NCBI GenBank assembly: GCA_015847255.1
Contig: JADLZK010012611.1
Coordinates: 1 to 64,000, forward strand
DNA length: 64,000 bases
Reading direction: 5' to 3'
Source of the DNA: Hyparrhenia diplandra
Lineage: Eukaryota > Streptophyta > Magnoliopsida > Poales > Poaceae
Shown: in pieces, positions 1 through 11,200 of the stretch
Numbering within the stretch: position 1 is the first letter of the stretch
Layout: the number at the start of each line of letters is the position of its first letter
Made by a program: the position numbers and the translations under genes
Notes under the pieces: generated by a model
What the model saw: only the letters and a program-made list of their open reading frames with translations
Told to the model about the DNA's origin: nothing
Databases searched by the model: none

Positions 1-120
1 GTTAGAAGTTTCTGATTTCCTCAATTAGGGCTAACCCTAGAAGGGGTAGCAATATAGTGCATACATGGGCCTCTTGGGCCTAGGCGTCTTGAGGCCCAAC
101 ACTACTCATCTCCTAACTAT
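1..120 (-). repeat. 3' LTR of the copia element (left copy, clipped)
   Basis: It matches 4941-5043 through the shared block around CTAACCCTAGAAG and ATAGTGCATACATGGGCC, then ACACTACTCAT before the end near TCCTAAC. The first T of the terminal TGTTAG lies outside the window. This copy is longer than the right one because of a small duplication around GGGCCTAGGCGTCTTGAGG. Confidence 0.85.
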
Positions 121-131
121 CCCCACTTGAT
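119..131 (-). other. Polypurine tract of the copia element
   Basis: On the minus strand the bases just before the 3' LTR read CAAGTGGGGATAG. This is the expected position and composition of a plus-strand priming tract. Confidence 0.7.
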
Positions 132-526
132 GCAGAACTACACGTCAGTGGCGGAGTTTTGCGGCGAGACCCGACAGTACAACACGAGCGCCCCATGGGC
201 GCAACTAGCCAGCTTTGGTGATGTTGAGTGCGGGAGGCCCGGAGACTTCGTTGAAGGTCGAGGATGGGAGACCCGCTTAGTGAAGATGATGGCAAATGGC
301 GAGAGGTGAGTCCGGGGCGTGGAGGACCCGAACCTGCGCCCGATGGCGACCCGATCCGCGTCTGAAGTCGCGGTCGATCTCCACATGCTTGGTCCTGCAC
401 GGTGTTGCACGCGGGGGTTGAGTGGAAGGTAGGCGGCGGCCAGCGTTATGCATGATGAGCAGCGTGGTCTTGAAGAAGAGAATTTTCGTAGGCTTCGGCG
501 AGGCAGCTGCCCGGGAGCGCGGGCGC

Positions 527-1723
527 CTACACCACGCCCGTTAGCAGCCGTGTGATACTCCGCCTACAGCCTTTGGAAGCGGGAGAGGCGACCGGTGGCG
601 CTTGGGCGACGAGACACCAAAGTTGCCGCCCTAGGAAGCGGCGTAGCGCAGAGGTGGAAGCGTCGGGGAGTAATACAGACACACCGGCCCGGTCGGCGTC
701 GGTGTAAAGCGACCAGACTTCGAGTGCGAGAGGCCGGTGAAGTAGCAACCCGTAGTCGCGCGGTACCCTTGGAGTAGCGAAGAAGCGGCGAGAGCGATCC
801 GGTGAAGGGCTCGAGGATCATGCATGTAAGAACAAATGCAGCACAGCGTAGGTGATGTCCGGCACTAGTGAAAAGTGAAATGCTTGAAAGTGCACCGAGC
901 GAGACTCACGTACTGGTAAAGGTGCGCCTTTGGACGCCCTCCGCCTCGGCAGCTTGCCACAGTAGTGTCAAGCTGGAGTGGGAGCAAGGCTTGCGGCTTC
1001 GTCATCCCTGCGCGCTCCGGGGATATCAAAAGTATACTTGCGGCGGTGAAGAAAGAAAGTCCGGTGGGGCGAGGCTCAGCAGTGATGACGAGAAGTGGTG
1101 GAAGCGGAGCCGAGATCCTTCACGAGAAACTCCTGGCGAAGCGGCGATGATGCTGGCGCTAGTAGTGAAGGCCGGAAAAGCTGTGAGACAATATCATCAA
1201 CATAGAAGCGGCGAATCACGCGATCTCGGCTCCATGGTAGTAGATAAGCGAGGATGTATACGACTTGGCCTCCACAAAACCCGAGTGACACCAAGAAGAG
1301 CAATCCAGAAATTACCCGCGCCGAGAACTGCCCGAGGCGTAAAGAACTTGTTGAGCCGGCGAGACCATGTCGGGGCGAGAAAAGAGTCAGCGAACCATGC
1401 GGTATTTTCGCAATAGAGCTGTCTCAGTAAGGCTCCCATGCGGAAAGGCGTTCTTGACATCGAGTGATGCACGGCGAGGAAGCGAGCAAGAGCGATGAAA
1501 CGCACGTGCGGGGCGGTGGCGGCTTCCTGCCGAGTGAAAAGGTCTCATCCATAGTCCACCCGAGCGAGTGAAACGCGAAAGAACCCGGCGAGCCTTGTAC
1601 GCTCGAGGAACCATCCGCGCGCGCTTGTATGTCGAATCCCACTTGCGGCAGCGATGTTGGCGCCGAGCGGGCGAGGCACGAATCCCAAATACGGTTGGCG
1701 AGAAGCGCGTACTCCTCTTCCAT
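527..1723 (-). pseudogene. Copia reverse transcriptase and RNase H remnant
   Basis: On the minus strand the segment starts with MEEEYALLANRIWDS (1723 downwards), the usual start of the copia RT domain. It continues with DETFS, LDVKNAFPHGSLTET in another frame (about 1480-1430), and the catalytic FYVDDI motif, whose YVDD codons are 1193-1204, followed by LRQEFLVKDLG. RNase H follows: RYSKGTA near 780 and YTDAD near 700. At least four frame changes separate these blocks. Catalytic residues survive locally but no continuous enzyme can be made. Confidence 0.86.
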
Positions 1724-2316
1724 TACCGCAGCGCCCGGTGAGGTCCGACAAGGCAGCGTACGGAAGAAGTGCGGAGAAGACAGCGAAGTCCCGAGGCATT
1801 ACCGCAGAGGCGGGGACGGAGAAGTTCCCGCCAGCGTGCAGCGTCACCATCAGTGAACATAGCCGCGAGTAGCGGTGAAGAAAGGCGGCGAGGTGAGTAC
1901 ACGGCGGCACTACACGAGCGCGCCGGTAGGGCCTGGCGGTGGAAGTAAGCGTAGCGAGAGGAAAAGAGGCCACGGTGAGTATGCGGTATCGTCGGTGAAG
2001 AAGGCACCACCGGTGGTGACCACGGAAAGCGTAGCGAAAGAGGCCACCACGGTAGCGGAGGTAAGCGAGAACCACGCGAGCGGCCTGCGTAAACACGCGC
2101 CGGCTGCGAAACGCCCCCGAGAGTGCACGAGCACTGCTTTGGCGCCACGATCGAGAAACGTACACGGCGTCCACAGAGCCCAGCGAGCGAGCGCGCCCGG
2201 TGAGCCACGAGACCCGCACAAAGAGCCGAGAGTCAGTGCGGCACCGGGTGGCGGCGAGCGGGAGACCCGTGAGCGAGACTGCGAGAAAGCGATAAAGGTA
2301 GGCTGGGCCACGCGTG

Positions 2317-3564
2317 TCAGAGACACATCTCAAAAGGTTGAGGTCGGAGTGGAAATCGAGGGAGGTGGTGGTGGTGGAGAAAGGGAAAAGCCGACTCATC
2401 AAACACCACATGGCGAGAGATGAGGACCCAGCGAGAGGTGAGGTCATAGCTGCAGGTAACCCTTGTAGTGCGGAAGTACGAGGAAGACACACGAAGTCGG
2501 CGAGAACAGCTTGTGAGGAGCGATGGCGGCGGTGTTGGGAGTAGCCGCGCACACCCAAAAGACACGGAGGTGCTCATAGCGAGGAGGTGTCGCGAAGAGG
2601 GGCATGGTGTGGCGTGGGAGAGGCTGGGCGGCGGCGGAAGGAAAAGCGATTAGGAAGGTAGGTGGAGGTGTGCGAGACTCTCGGCCGAAGCGGCGAGGAA
2701 GACGCGCTGGAAGCGAGAAAGAGTGCGCATGATGTCATTGGTGAGTGCGAATCATGCGCTCGGCTATGCCGTTACAGGGAGGAGGTATCACGGACAAGAC
2801 ATACGCAAGCCCCGAGACCGTGGGAGAAAGAAAGAAGGCTGGGAGGTGGGTTATCGAAACTCCGGCCATTGTCACACTAGAGCGGCCTTGATGGTGAGGC
2901 CGGGCCGAGTAGAACACCGAGCGAAAAAGTGGTGAAAGAGTAGGGGAAAAGCATCGAGACTTGCATCGCGGAGGAAAAAGTCCACGTAATAATGAGAAAA
3001 AAATCATCGACCACCACGATAGTATTTGTAGCCAGAAATGCCGAGGGGTGAGAAGTCCATACATACATGAAATGAACAAGATCGAACACCCGAGAGGTAG
3101 GGGAAGAAGAGGAGGCAAAAGGAAGACGAACATGACGACCCGGTACCGCACGCGATGACACAAGTGCTCATCGTGGAGCCGAGGGCACCGAATGTCGAAA
3201 CTACGACCGAAGTTGCATCAGAGTGGCACGACCAGGATGGCCGAGACGACGGTGCCAAGTAGTAGAGGAAGGTGTGGCGGCAAAAGCAGGCCCTACAAAA
3301 AAAGGCGAAGGGGAGGGAGCCTAAGTCGGAAAACGAAGGGTGTAAAAGGGGCCCCGAAGCCGTCGCATCGAAGAAAGAAGAGGTAGCCAAATCCTTCCAA
3401 ACGATGAATCTAAGAGCCAAACTCAACCCAACAGGAGTTGTCACCGTAAAACGACGAATAGAAAGAAGGTTGTGAACCATAGAAGGTGCAACAAGAACGC
3501 GGGAAGATGAAAGGAGCCAGGGCGGCGGCACCCGACGGGCGTGGCGAGGAAGACCGCGAGCCAT
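2317..3564 (-). pseudogene. Copia pre-integrase and integrase remnant
   Basis: Minus-strand frames give a pre-integrase segment (HNLLSIRRFT, later SGPLLHPSF, around 3490-3340), then GRHVRLPFASSSSPTSRVFD with a VVVDDF stretch near 3020-3140, which is the start of the integrase core. NGIAERMIRT near 2740-2770 is the end of the core. RWVLISRHVVFDESAFPF around 2400-2460 is the typical copia segment between integrase and reverse transcriptase. The pieces lie in at least three different frames with stops between them, so the gene is dead. The order and the motifs are seen directly; the family assignment follows from copia organisation. Confidence 0.85.
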
Positions 3565-4929
3565 TTGCGACCATGATGGACGAAGGATGAAAGCGAAGAA
3601 GGAGGGTGAACCGAGTGAGAGTATACGCGGGTCGGGAGTGGTGTGATAAGTGGCTCCCCGAGTCGGCGATCAGTGGCCCAGGCCGAGGAGGTGTCGGGGG
3701 CCATAGTGTCGAAGGAGCCGCCAAGGCCGCCCGGGTCCCCAACGGAGAGGCCGGGCGAGGCAGCGAGGTAGGTCTACGGAGGAGCCGGAGGAAACCATGG
3801 CGAGCATGGCGCCCGGCGGCGAGCGGCGTCCGGTGCCAGTGCGTACGCCAGGCTAGAGGCCAGCTGCGCCCACATGGTCAACCACGGGTGGTGGAAAAAA
3901 TGCCGAGCACGAGGTCCAAACGGGAGGCCCGAGGGCGAGCGCGGTAGGAGGTGGAGTCCACGGAGGCGTAAGTGATCCCCCACCGTGATCGAAACCCGCC
4001 ACGCGCCCCCAACCCCCTGCTCGGCTCCGGAGGAAGGAGGAAACGGCGGCGGCGGAGGGTAGAGGCGAAGGTGGCTCGAGTCGCGGCACCCGGGCGGCGG
4101 CGGTGGCGGCTGCCTCCGCGGCTAGCGCCGCCCCACCAGCGTGGAGGAGCAGCCGGCATGGGGAACAGGGTCGGAGGAAGTAGCGGCCCGGCGGTGGGGC
4201 GCCCTGGGCAGTAGCCACAGCGGCCTAATGGCGAGCCAGCCAATGCCGAGCCGCCAGTGCCGAGACCAGCCGAAGCGAGCGCAGCCGGTGCCCATGCCAG
4301 AAGCGCCCGAGCTGGGAAACGCCCGGTAGCGAGGAGGGAGACCATCGGCGTCGATGCGTCGCGGTCGCGCGGTCGCTAGCTGCTGCTAAATGCAAACCCG
4401 CACCAGCCTGGCGAGAAAAAGTGCGAGCCAGCAGCTGCAAAGGGCTGCGAGGGGAGGAGCCGGCAGCGCCCGGGGTGGCGAGGAGAGAAGGCCGCACCCG
4501 AGGCGGCGGTGGGCGTCATCCGAGGCGCTTCCGGGGCCGCTCGTGCCCAGGCGCATCGCGTGGAGAGAGAGGCCTTGGCGTAGCCAGCGCTGCGTCGCGT
4601 GTGGCAGCGCCCTGCACGCCGCTGCGTGTCCGCGCGTGGTAGGCAGCGCTGCATGCGCGCCAGCGTGAGCGCCGCGCCCGTGCCATGCATACCGCTTCGT
4701 GAGAGTCGCGCGCCCAGCGCGTAAGGGCCGCGCCCGCGCGCTGAAACGCGCCTAGCAGTGTAGCAGCGGCGCGGCTGCAGCAGCCACGCGCCGAGACCGC
4801 TTGCAGGGAGCACGAGAGGGAAAGGGAAGGGAAGTAGGGGTAGGCTGGCGCTAGGAGCCCGGCCCGGCCATGGATTGGCAGCAGGGGCGGGAGGGATCGG
4901 GGAGGGATTGGGGAGAGGAAGAGAAGCTA
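3565..4929 (-). pseudogene. Degraded gag region of the copia element
   Basis: This GC-rich stretch lies between the primer site and the pre-integrase segment, where a copia gag should be. No frame longer than about 155 codons persists and I could not pick out a convincing CCHC zinc knuckle. The assignment rests on position only. Confidence 0.45.
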
Positions 4930-4940
4930 GCTTGATACCA
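4930..4940 (-). other. Primer binding site (initiator tRNA-Met type)
   Basis: Read on the minus strand directly after the 5' LTR, the sequence is TGGTATCAAGC. It closely resembles the TGGTATCAGAGC site complementary to initiator tRNA-Met used by most plant copia elements. This fixes the orientation of the element. Confidence 0.85.
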
Positions 4941-5043
4941 TGTTAGAATTCCCCGGATTTCACTAGGGCTAACCCTAGAAGGGTAGCAATATAGTGCATA
5001 CATGGGCCTAGCCTCTTGGGCCAACACTACTCATACTCTAACA
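4941..5043 (-). repeat. 5' LTR of the copia element (right copy)
   Basis: The 103-bp repeat is bounded by TGTTAGA and TCTAACA, a perfect 7-bp inverted terminal pair with the TG...CA ends required for integrase processing. Such short LTRs occur in some plant copia families. Confidence 0.87.
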
Positions 5044-5933
5044 GTGAGATCTCTGAAGTCGTGTTCTGTTTATAACAAATACTTACTTTTGGAGGGAAGT
5101 TTTGGATAAATGCTAATGTGCGACAGCACAGATTGCTTATGGTTTGAAAACGTGTTTAATTAAGCATCCAACATTCCAACCTGTGGTCATCAGTTAAAGT
5201 TTTGCTAGTTGCTGGCAGTTAAATACACCTAGATTGATTTTATTGTTCTGTTAACTATTCATATTTGGGACTGTTAGGTTGCATTACTCGTTTCTTCTAG
5301 AAAGAAGCTGCTTGCATATAGTGCATAGGCTCCATTAGGCTTACAAAGAATTTTTATGCTCTCCCTTATCAGCAATTATCACCAATCAGGTCCGAATAGG
5401 TTTACTCATTTCAGCTGTCCTGAAAAGTTCTATATAAAGTATTTGATCTTAGCTTTAGGAATACTATGTATTGATTTTGAGTCTCACAGACAATTTTTCA
5501 AGCAGTAATCCATAAACCCATTTCAATCAGTTTGTAGTCTTAAATGTTAAGTGTACTAATTATTGATCAATCTTACCATCCGCTGAGACATGCTCTAACT
5601 CAAATAGTCAGATATGAGGTTTGTTGTCGTCTGCAAGTAATTGTTGTCATGTCAGATACTCTGTCTTTTTCCAAATTATAAGTTGTTTTAGCTTTTCTGC
5701 AAAAAGCAAAGCAAAAAGCTATGTACCTAGAAAAAGCCAAAACGACTTATCATTTTGGAACCGAGGGAATACAATCTTTGGTGCTTTGGAGCTGAACTAT
5801 TATCTTACCGTTCTTTGATGCCACAGAAATACGTAGCACTAAGATCTTATGTGTTTACCAACTTATAAGAAGTTTGGGCTACTGAAAGAATAAAATTTAC
5901 AGTGACAAATTTATCTGTTTTATATGGTGTCAG
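5044..5933 (+). other. Intron-like unique DNA to the right of the copia element
   Basis: This AT-rich stretch contains no convincing reading frame. It ends in GGTGTCAG, a plausible splice acceptor, right before the nucleoporin-like exon. The copia element may therefore sit in an intron of that gene or pseudogene; this is inference. Confidence 0.35.
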
Positions 5934-6083
5934 CAGCCTGTTTTTGGCAACTAACAGAATTTGGTTGGTTTGAAGGTGGTGGATTAGGATCCTTTGGTGG
6001 TAATCAAGGAGCTGGGTTCTCGGCATTTGGAGCAAGTGGAACTGGAAGACTGCCAGCTGATTTTTGACACAGATGAGAAAGTA
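5934..6083 (+). pseudogene. Broken last exon resembling the C-terminus of plant nucleoporin NUP214
   Basis: Three frames give consecutive pieces of an FG-nucleoporin tail. QQPVFGN is followed by a stop at 5952-5954. GGGLGSFGGNQGAGFSAFGASG comes in a second frame (about 5974-6040). TQMRK and a stop (TAG at 6081-6083) come in a third. FG/GLFG-like repeats with a short basic end close to TQMRK are what I recall for plant NUP214 C-termini; this is a family-level memory, not a search. An in-frame TAA and two frame changes make it non-coding as written. It could be a decayed gene fragment or the 3' exon of a real gene extending left of the window, damaged by base-calling errors. Confidence 0.42.
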
Positions 6084-7596
6084 GGCATCCCCAGACAAGT
6101 TTATGCATTAGCTATGGCTAGATGCAAGAGGCCTCGGAGGTAAGTTCAATTGTGATGTCACAAAGTTTCTTTTATGTTCCACTCTTCACCTGTATAGACT
6201 TGTTAGGAAGGCCTGCCCGTGTATCCCGTAAGCGTTGCTATCAGAACAGTTCCTTGGGTATTATATGCTTTTGTGTCTCAGCATTAGGGAGTTATTGTCA
6301 AAAATGGAGGCACTGAAATAAAAACAAAGCACAAGAACTGAGGAAATTGGAGTTGCTCAACTTGTTAAAGGAAGCCTGCATATATTATTTGTTGTAAGTT
6401 TTTTTTTTCTTTTATGATTATGTCTGTTTTCTGTAAGATTATTCTCTCTCTAATGCTGTGATAGAGATTCCTTCACTTTTGGATAATTTCAATCACATAG
6501 GCAAAATGATGAGATGTGAACTCAAGATCTTCTTGTATATAATCTCAGTAATTATCTACATGCACATGTGGTGTTTCCTGATGTAATGTTCTTGATTCCT
6601 ATGACCTGAACTGCACAGAGCCGTAACCACATTTTTTTTCTGTGATCTGAATTGCACAGAGCTACTGCTACAATGTTTTCTATGATATGAACTGCAAGTT
6701 GCGAGTTTCGGATCAGACATGAATAGTGCAACAGGCGACAAGTGAAGTACTGATTTCACCTTTTGTATCACCTAGCACATATTTTTGTTGCATCTCAAAT
6801 TTTGCATGAACATAAACCTTTTATGTCGTCTATCCACTCATATTTATGGTGGAACTTGTACACATTTGGAGGCCTTTTTTGAATGTAAGCACCTGAGATG
6901 TTCTCGTACTGCACAAAGCCACTGCTGCATTTTTTTTTTTCTGTGATCTGAATTACAGATGTGTTGTATTTTTTATATTTGTTCACAAATACATCTAATT
7001 GACCTTCCTGAGGAGAGACGATACTTATTTAGAACAGCAGCGTGGCTACCTCGTTTTTCCTATCCGAATTTGCTACCTTTTTTTCTTCCCAAAAAAAATG
7101 AATACTAGCCTCTTTTCTAGACTCGTGGTACATTTGAAATTATGTGGTTCAGTGGTTTTAATAAATTCAATAGTATACGCAAGATTATTTTGTCTCCTAA
7201 GATTTGGATACAGCATAGCATGCCTTCCTGCCAAATTTGAGTGTGCCTGCATTAATTTTTTCTTATTTATGGTTGATGTAAAATGTAAAAATCTGCCTGC
7301 GGCAGCTAGTCGTAGCATTGGCCAATTAGTTTCTAACCCTCATATTTCTACAAGCTAGGAGAGAATACTGACAGCGCAAGATTGAATCATGGAGCGGATG
7401 CCGCCGGAAAGATTTCTGAAATTTTAGGATGCAGGAGGGATCCCGTCAGTAGCCAATACACGCCAGCGATATACCCTCGGCTAGATTCAAGAAGTCCAGA
7501 ACGTGGTAGCCCCACTGCATCTTGTTGTGAAACGACACCTGTTCATCAACAGGCATCCATTCAATCTCATCGGCAAGGAAGAGGATTAGCAGTTAG
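6084..7596. other. Non-coding stretch with short diverged repeats
   Basis: There is no credible gene. Between about 6590 and 6960 a ~35-bp unit close to CTGTGATCTGAATTGCACAG, followed by GCTACTGC and a T-run, recurs three to four times with divergence. 7340-7596 has a short GC-richer segment directly before the solo LTR and may be the 3' end of the interior of the same copia element, because GGAAGAGGAT just before the LTR is purine-rich. Confidence 0.4.
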
Positions 7597-7798
7597 TGTT
7601 AGCATTAGCAGTTAGTTAGTGTTAGCAGTTAGCACTGCGAAGGGGCATGTCCCTTCGTCAGTTAACTTTCACCGGTTCCCCGAAGTGTCGGGTCCGTACG
7701 ACGTCCGTACGGTGTCCGTACGACGCGTCCCTATACTTGTATATAATCTCTGAGATCAATGAAAGATAACAGTTGTTCCAAATCTCTGTTCCATTACA
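7597..7798 (+). repeat. Copia-like solo or truncated LTR
   Basis: The segment begins TGTTAGCATTAGCAGTTAG and ends near TCTCTGTTCCATTACA, with a terminal TG...CA. A CTTGTATATAATCTCTG segment and ATCAATGAAAGATAACAG close to the 3' end look like the R/polyadenylation part of grass copia LTRs. No second copy is in the window. It lies about 490 bp beyond the stop codon of the minus-strand transporter gene. Confidence 0.55.
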
Positions 7799-8284
7799 TT
7801 ACACTTTAATACATCTAACGAACAAAATTCACATGTGTATCCTGCTCCAGTTATATATGAGTACAAGGGAACATGGTATTATATCAGAAACGATTTCTGT
7901 GCTGAACATAGCTGCACTGGGGAGTGGGGAATGACAACGTTACATCTACAAGATCCGCTTAGTACAAAGGTTCTACTAGTACGCATTGAGGTTCGATGAT
8001 CAGTCATGGATGATATTACAATCCGTGTAAACTCTTCTTGAAAGTTGAAAGATACTCCAAATCAAAGATGACCATGGACTCTGGGCGAAACACTGGGCTC
8101 CTATAGTAGAAGAACAAGGCGGCATTGCCATTGCAGTTGCAGGTTGCAGCACTACCAATTGCCTTTTTGCATCGCATATATAAGTGAAGAAACACTGTGC
8201 TCATAGATTCCTTAAGCAGTGCAGTAGCATTACATAGTCGGCGGTCGGATACTCTCCTCAAGCGTGTCTGATGAGATGGAGTAG
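7799..8284 (-). other. 3' untranslated/downstream region of the MST4-like gene
   Basis: There is no independent gene. It directly follows the TAA at 8285-8287 on the minus strand and probably includes the 3' UTR; I could not fix the polyadenylation site. Confidence 0.5.
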
Positions 8285-11200
8285 TTAAACGGAGGCGCCA
8301 GTGATCTTGGCGTTGACGATGTGGTGGTTGTCGTCGTCCATGTAGCGCTTCCAGAACCAGTGCTGCTTCCACACCCTCTCGGTCATCTCCTCGATGGGCA
8401 CGTTCTTGGTCTCCGGCAGGAAGAAGAGGACGAAGACGGACATGACGAGGACCCAGGCGGAGAAGAAGACGAAGATGGCGTACTTGAGGTGGCAGAGCAT
8501 GGAGAGGAAGGCCTGCGCGATGACGAAGGTGAAGAGCAGGTTGACGCAGACGGTGACGCTCTGCCCCGCCGACCTGGTCTCGAGCGGGAAGGTCTCGCTG
8601 GGGATGAGCCATCCCAGGGGCCCCCAGGACCAGGCGAAGGAGGAGACGAAGGTGCAGACCATGACGACGACGATGATGGCCCAGGCGTGCCCCAGGTTGT
8701 CGGAGTGGTCGGTGACCTTGATGCCCAGCACGACGGCGATGGCCACCTGCGACAGGAACATCTGCACGCCGGCCTCCAGCAGCAGCATCCGGCGGCCGAC
8801 GCGGTCGACGGAGTAGACGGAGACGAGCGTGGAGAGGACGTTGACGGCGCCCGTGATGACCGCCGAGTAGAGCGACGCGTCGCTCTTGAAGCCGAGCGTG
8901 TTGAAGAGCACGGGCGCGTAGAACATGATGGCGTTGATCCCCGTGAACTGCTGGAAGATCTGGAGGAGGACGGCGATGACGAGCTGCGGGCGGTTTGCGG
9001 CGCTGGAGGAGGTTGCGGAACGGGTGCTTCACCTCCTGCGCGATGCGGCTCGCCTCGAGGATCTCGTTGAACTCGGGCTCCACGTTGGCGGTGCCCCGGA
9101 TCTTCTTGAGCACGGCCTTGCCCTCGTCCAGGCGGCCGCGCTCGATGAGGCTGTTGGGGGTGTCCGTCACGAAGAGCGCGCCCAGGGTGAGCAGCACCGC
9201 CGGGATGCCCGCCAGCGACAGCGACAGCCTCCATCCCCACGGGTGGATCTTGGAGGTGCCGTAGTTGACGAGGTTGGCGAAGAGGATGCCGATGGTCACG
9301 TTGAGCTGGAACAGGATGTTGAGCCCGCCGCGGATCCGAGTCGGCGCGATCTCCGACAGGAACAGAGGAACCGCCTGCATGCAACGGCAATACCATTAGT
9401 TGTCTGCAACTAGTTTTTGCCAGGCCCAGTAACACACCGATGCCCATTGGGCCGAATTTTCTTCAGATCATGCCCATTGGGCTAACATTTGGGCCCTAAT
9501 GAGCTTGGTCGTTTGTTCTGTTCTTTTCTAACAGGGTTACAGGGTGTTGCTAAAAAAACTTACAGGGAATGAGAACCCAACTTTGAGTTCAGAGAGGTTC
9601 AGCCAAACATATCATTCAATCAATGGAGATGCACAACAGGTCTAGTCTAAAGTCTCAAAACTTAGTCTAAAGTGCAACGAAAAACTAGTCTACAAGTCTC
9701 AAAATATTAATGGCATGACCATCACCCATCCCCTGAAGATGCGTACAAACGACCGAAACTAGTGTCAGAGCGGTTGGTGCACCCGTGCCTGCAGATATTT
9801 CCGACCGTAGCAGTTGAAGTGTTGAAACCTAAACGCCCGTATTCAGATATACTAATCTCTTGTCTGTAACAGCATGCCATGTCTAGGACAAATATCTGTC
9901 CGTCCCCTTCCTATTACGCCTGCTGATCGTAGGCCGGCCTCCATCAAGCTCATTTGTTTTCCCTAAAAGCCGCTGAATAAACTTATTACCACATGAACAC
10001 TGTCCCAGTACGTCTCGCCTGCATGTCCTATGCGTTGGCTTGGACTGAACACACGCTGCTTGAATGATTTGCAATAATCCAGCGGTAGGCGATAAGCATC
10101 TTGCCGCCGCCGCCTCTGCTGCTAATATTTAATCCGCATGCGAAAGCTGATTCGGGAGCCCCGGAAGACCTCAAGAATCTCTAGTGGTTGTGGGCCTTGT
10201 GGCTGCGGGCGCAGCCAAACCACGCAGTAGCCTGACACTGACAGGAACGAGAGCAGAAAACTCCAAGCAACTACTATGTTGGCTCAAGTCAAGGTCTCTA
10301 GCAACCAGCCAGTGATCTCCTGCTGAAGTGAACTACTGGTCCTAGTTACTGCATGCATCGCTAATCGTGGCCCGTGTGGTCTTCTATTAACATGGCTACT
10401 AGTACTAGACTCAATTAACATGGTGGCTTGGCTTGTTTGCTCAATGTTGAAGATTCCTCCGTCGTTTCAGTTGATGGCAACTGGGACAGCTAAAGATTGA
10501 ACAGCTGGTAGAGTATACGTAGCAGGTAGCACCGTAGTATACGCAGAACAAAAACAATCTACACTCCACAGCGACTGACACAATGCATTCCACATACCAT
10601 CTGGTGATTGGTCCAAGTTTCTTCAGCAACCGTAAACTACTACTAGATCCTGTGTGTGGAATCTTGGAAGTTGAAAATTAAGAAGGGTTATCACCCCGTT
10701 GCTGTCAACGGGAGGTGCCAGACGTAACACAAGTCCTACACGAGACTCCCGCACCGTCACCGATGCCCAGGTGTCCGCGCTCATATGGTCATCTGGGTTC
10801 TTGGTATACCAACAATTCAAGTATACCTCTACTTGTTTGACCCAAAATTCCGTGAAATACGTATGGCGGGCCCATGTCGCTCTTAAAAAAATACTAGTAG
10901 TGTACACAGCTGCTACCTGCTCAAATATATACGCCGCTGGGTGCAGTGAACTTGCCAGGCGTGCAGAATTTTAAGCGCGACTAGAGGATCGCCGAGATGC
11001 TTGAATCGACAACCAAGGACGGTGACTAAAATACACCCACGTCCTTATCGTGGATGTAGAAAAACAAACACTACTCGCGCGTGCTACTAAAAAACCAAAA
11101 ATCCCTCAACTCGGCCACTTGCTTGCAATACTTTTTGACTAAACAAGTGGGCTACGTACTCCATGGATGGCATCACATACACATACCTGGTTGGCGAAGC

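Larger units (their letters stand above)
1..5043 (-). mobile_element. Degenerate Ty1/copia LTR retrotransposon
   Basis: Two similar ~103-120 bp direct repeats bound this block; the right copy starts TGTTAGA and ends TCTAACA. Next to the right copy lies the complement of an initiator tRNA-Met primer site, and next to the left copy a purine-rich tract read on the minus strand, so the element runs right to left. The minus strand encodes recognisable copia pieces in the expected order: pre-integrase and integrase (about 3564 to 2317), reverse transcriptase with YVDD (1193-1204), and RNase H (about 820 to 527). All are split over frames with stops, so no polyprotein survives. The left end is cut by the window edge, so a target duplication cannot be tested. 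Confidence 0.88.

Noticed and set aside
868..1416. 182-codon plus-strand frame at the left end
   Set aside because: It is antisense to the copia reverse transcriptase, whose YVDD and flanking motifs are on the minus strand.
8321..9413. Long open frames on the plus strand opposite exon 3 of the transporter (up to 249 codons)
   Set aside because: They are Glu/Asp/Val-rich shadows of a GC-rich conserved coding exon on the minus strand, with no domain of their own.
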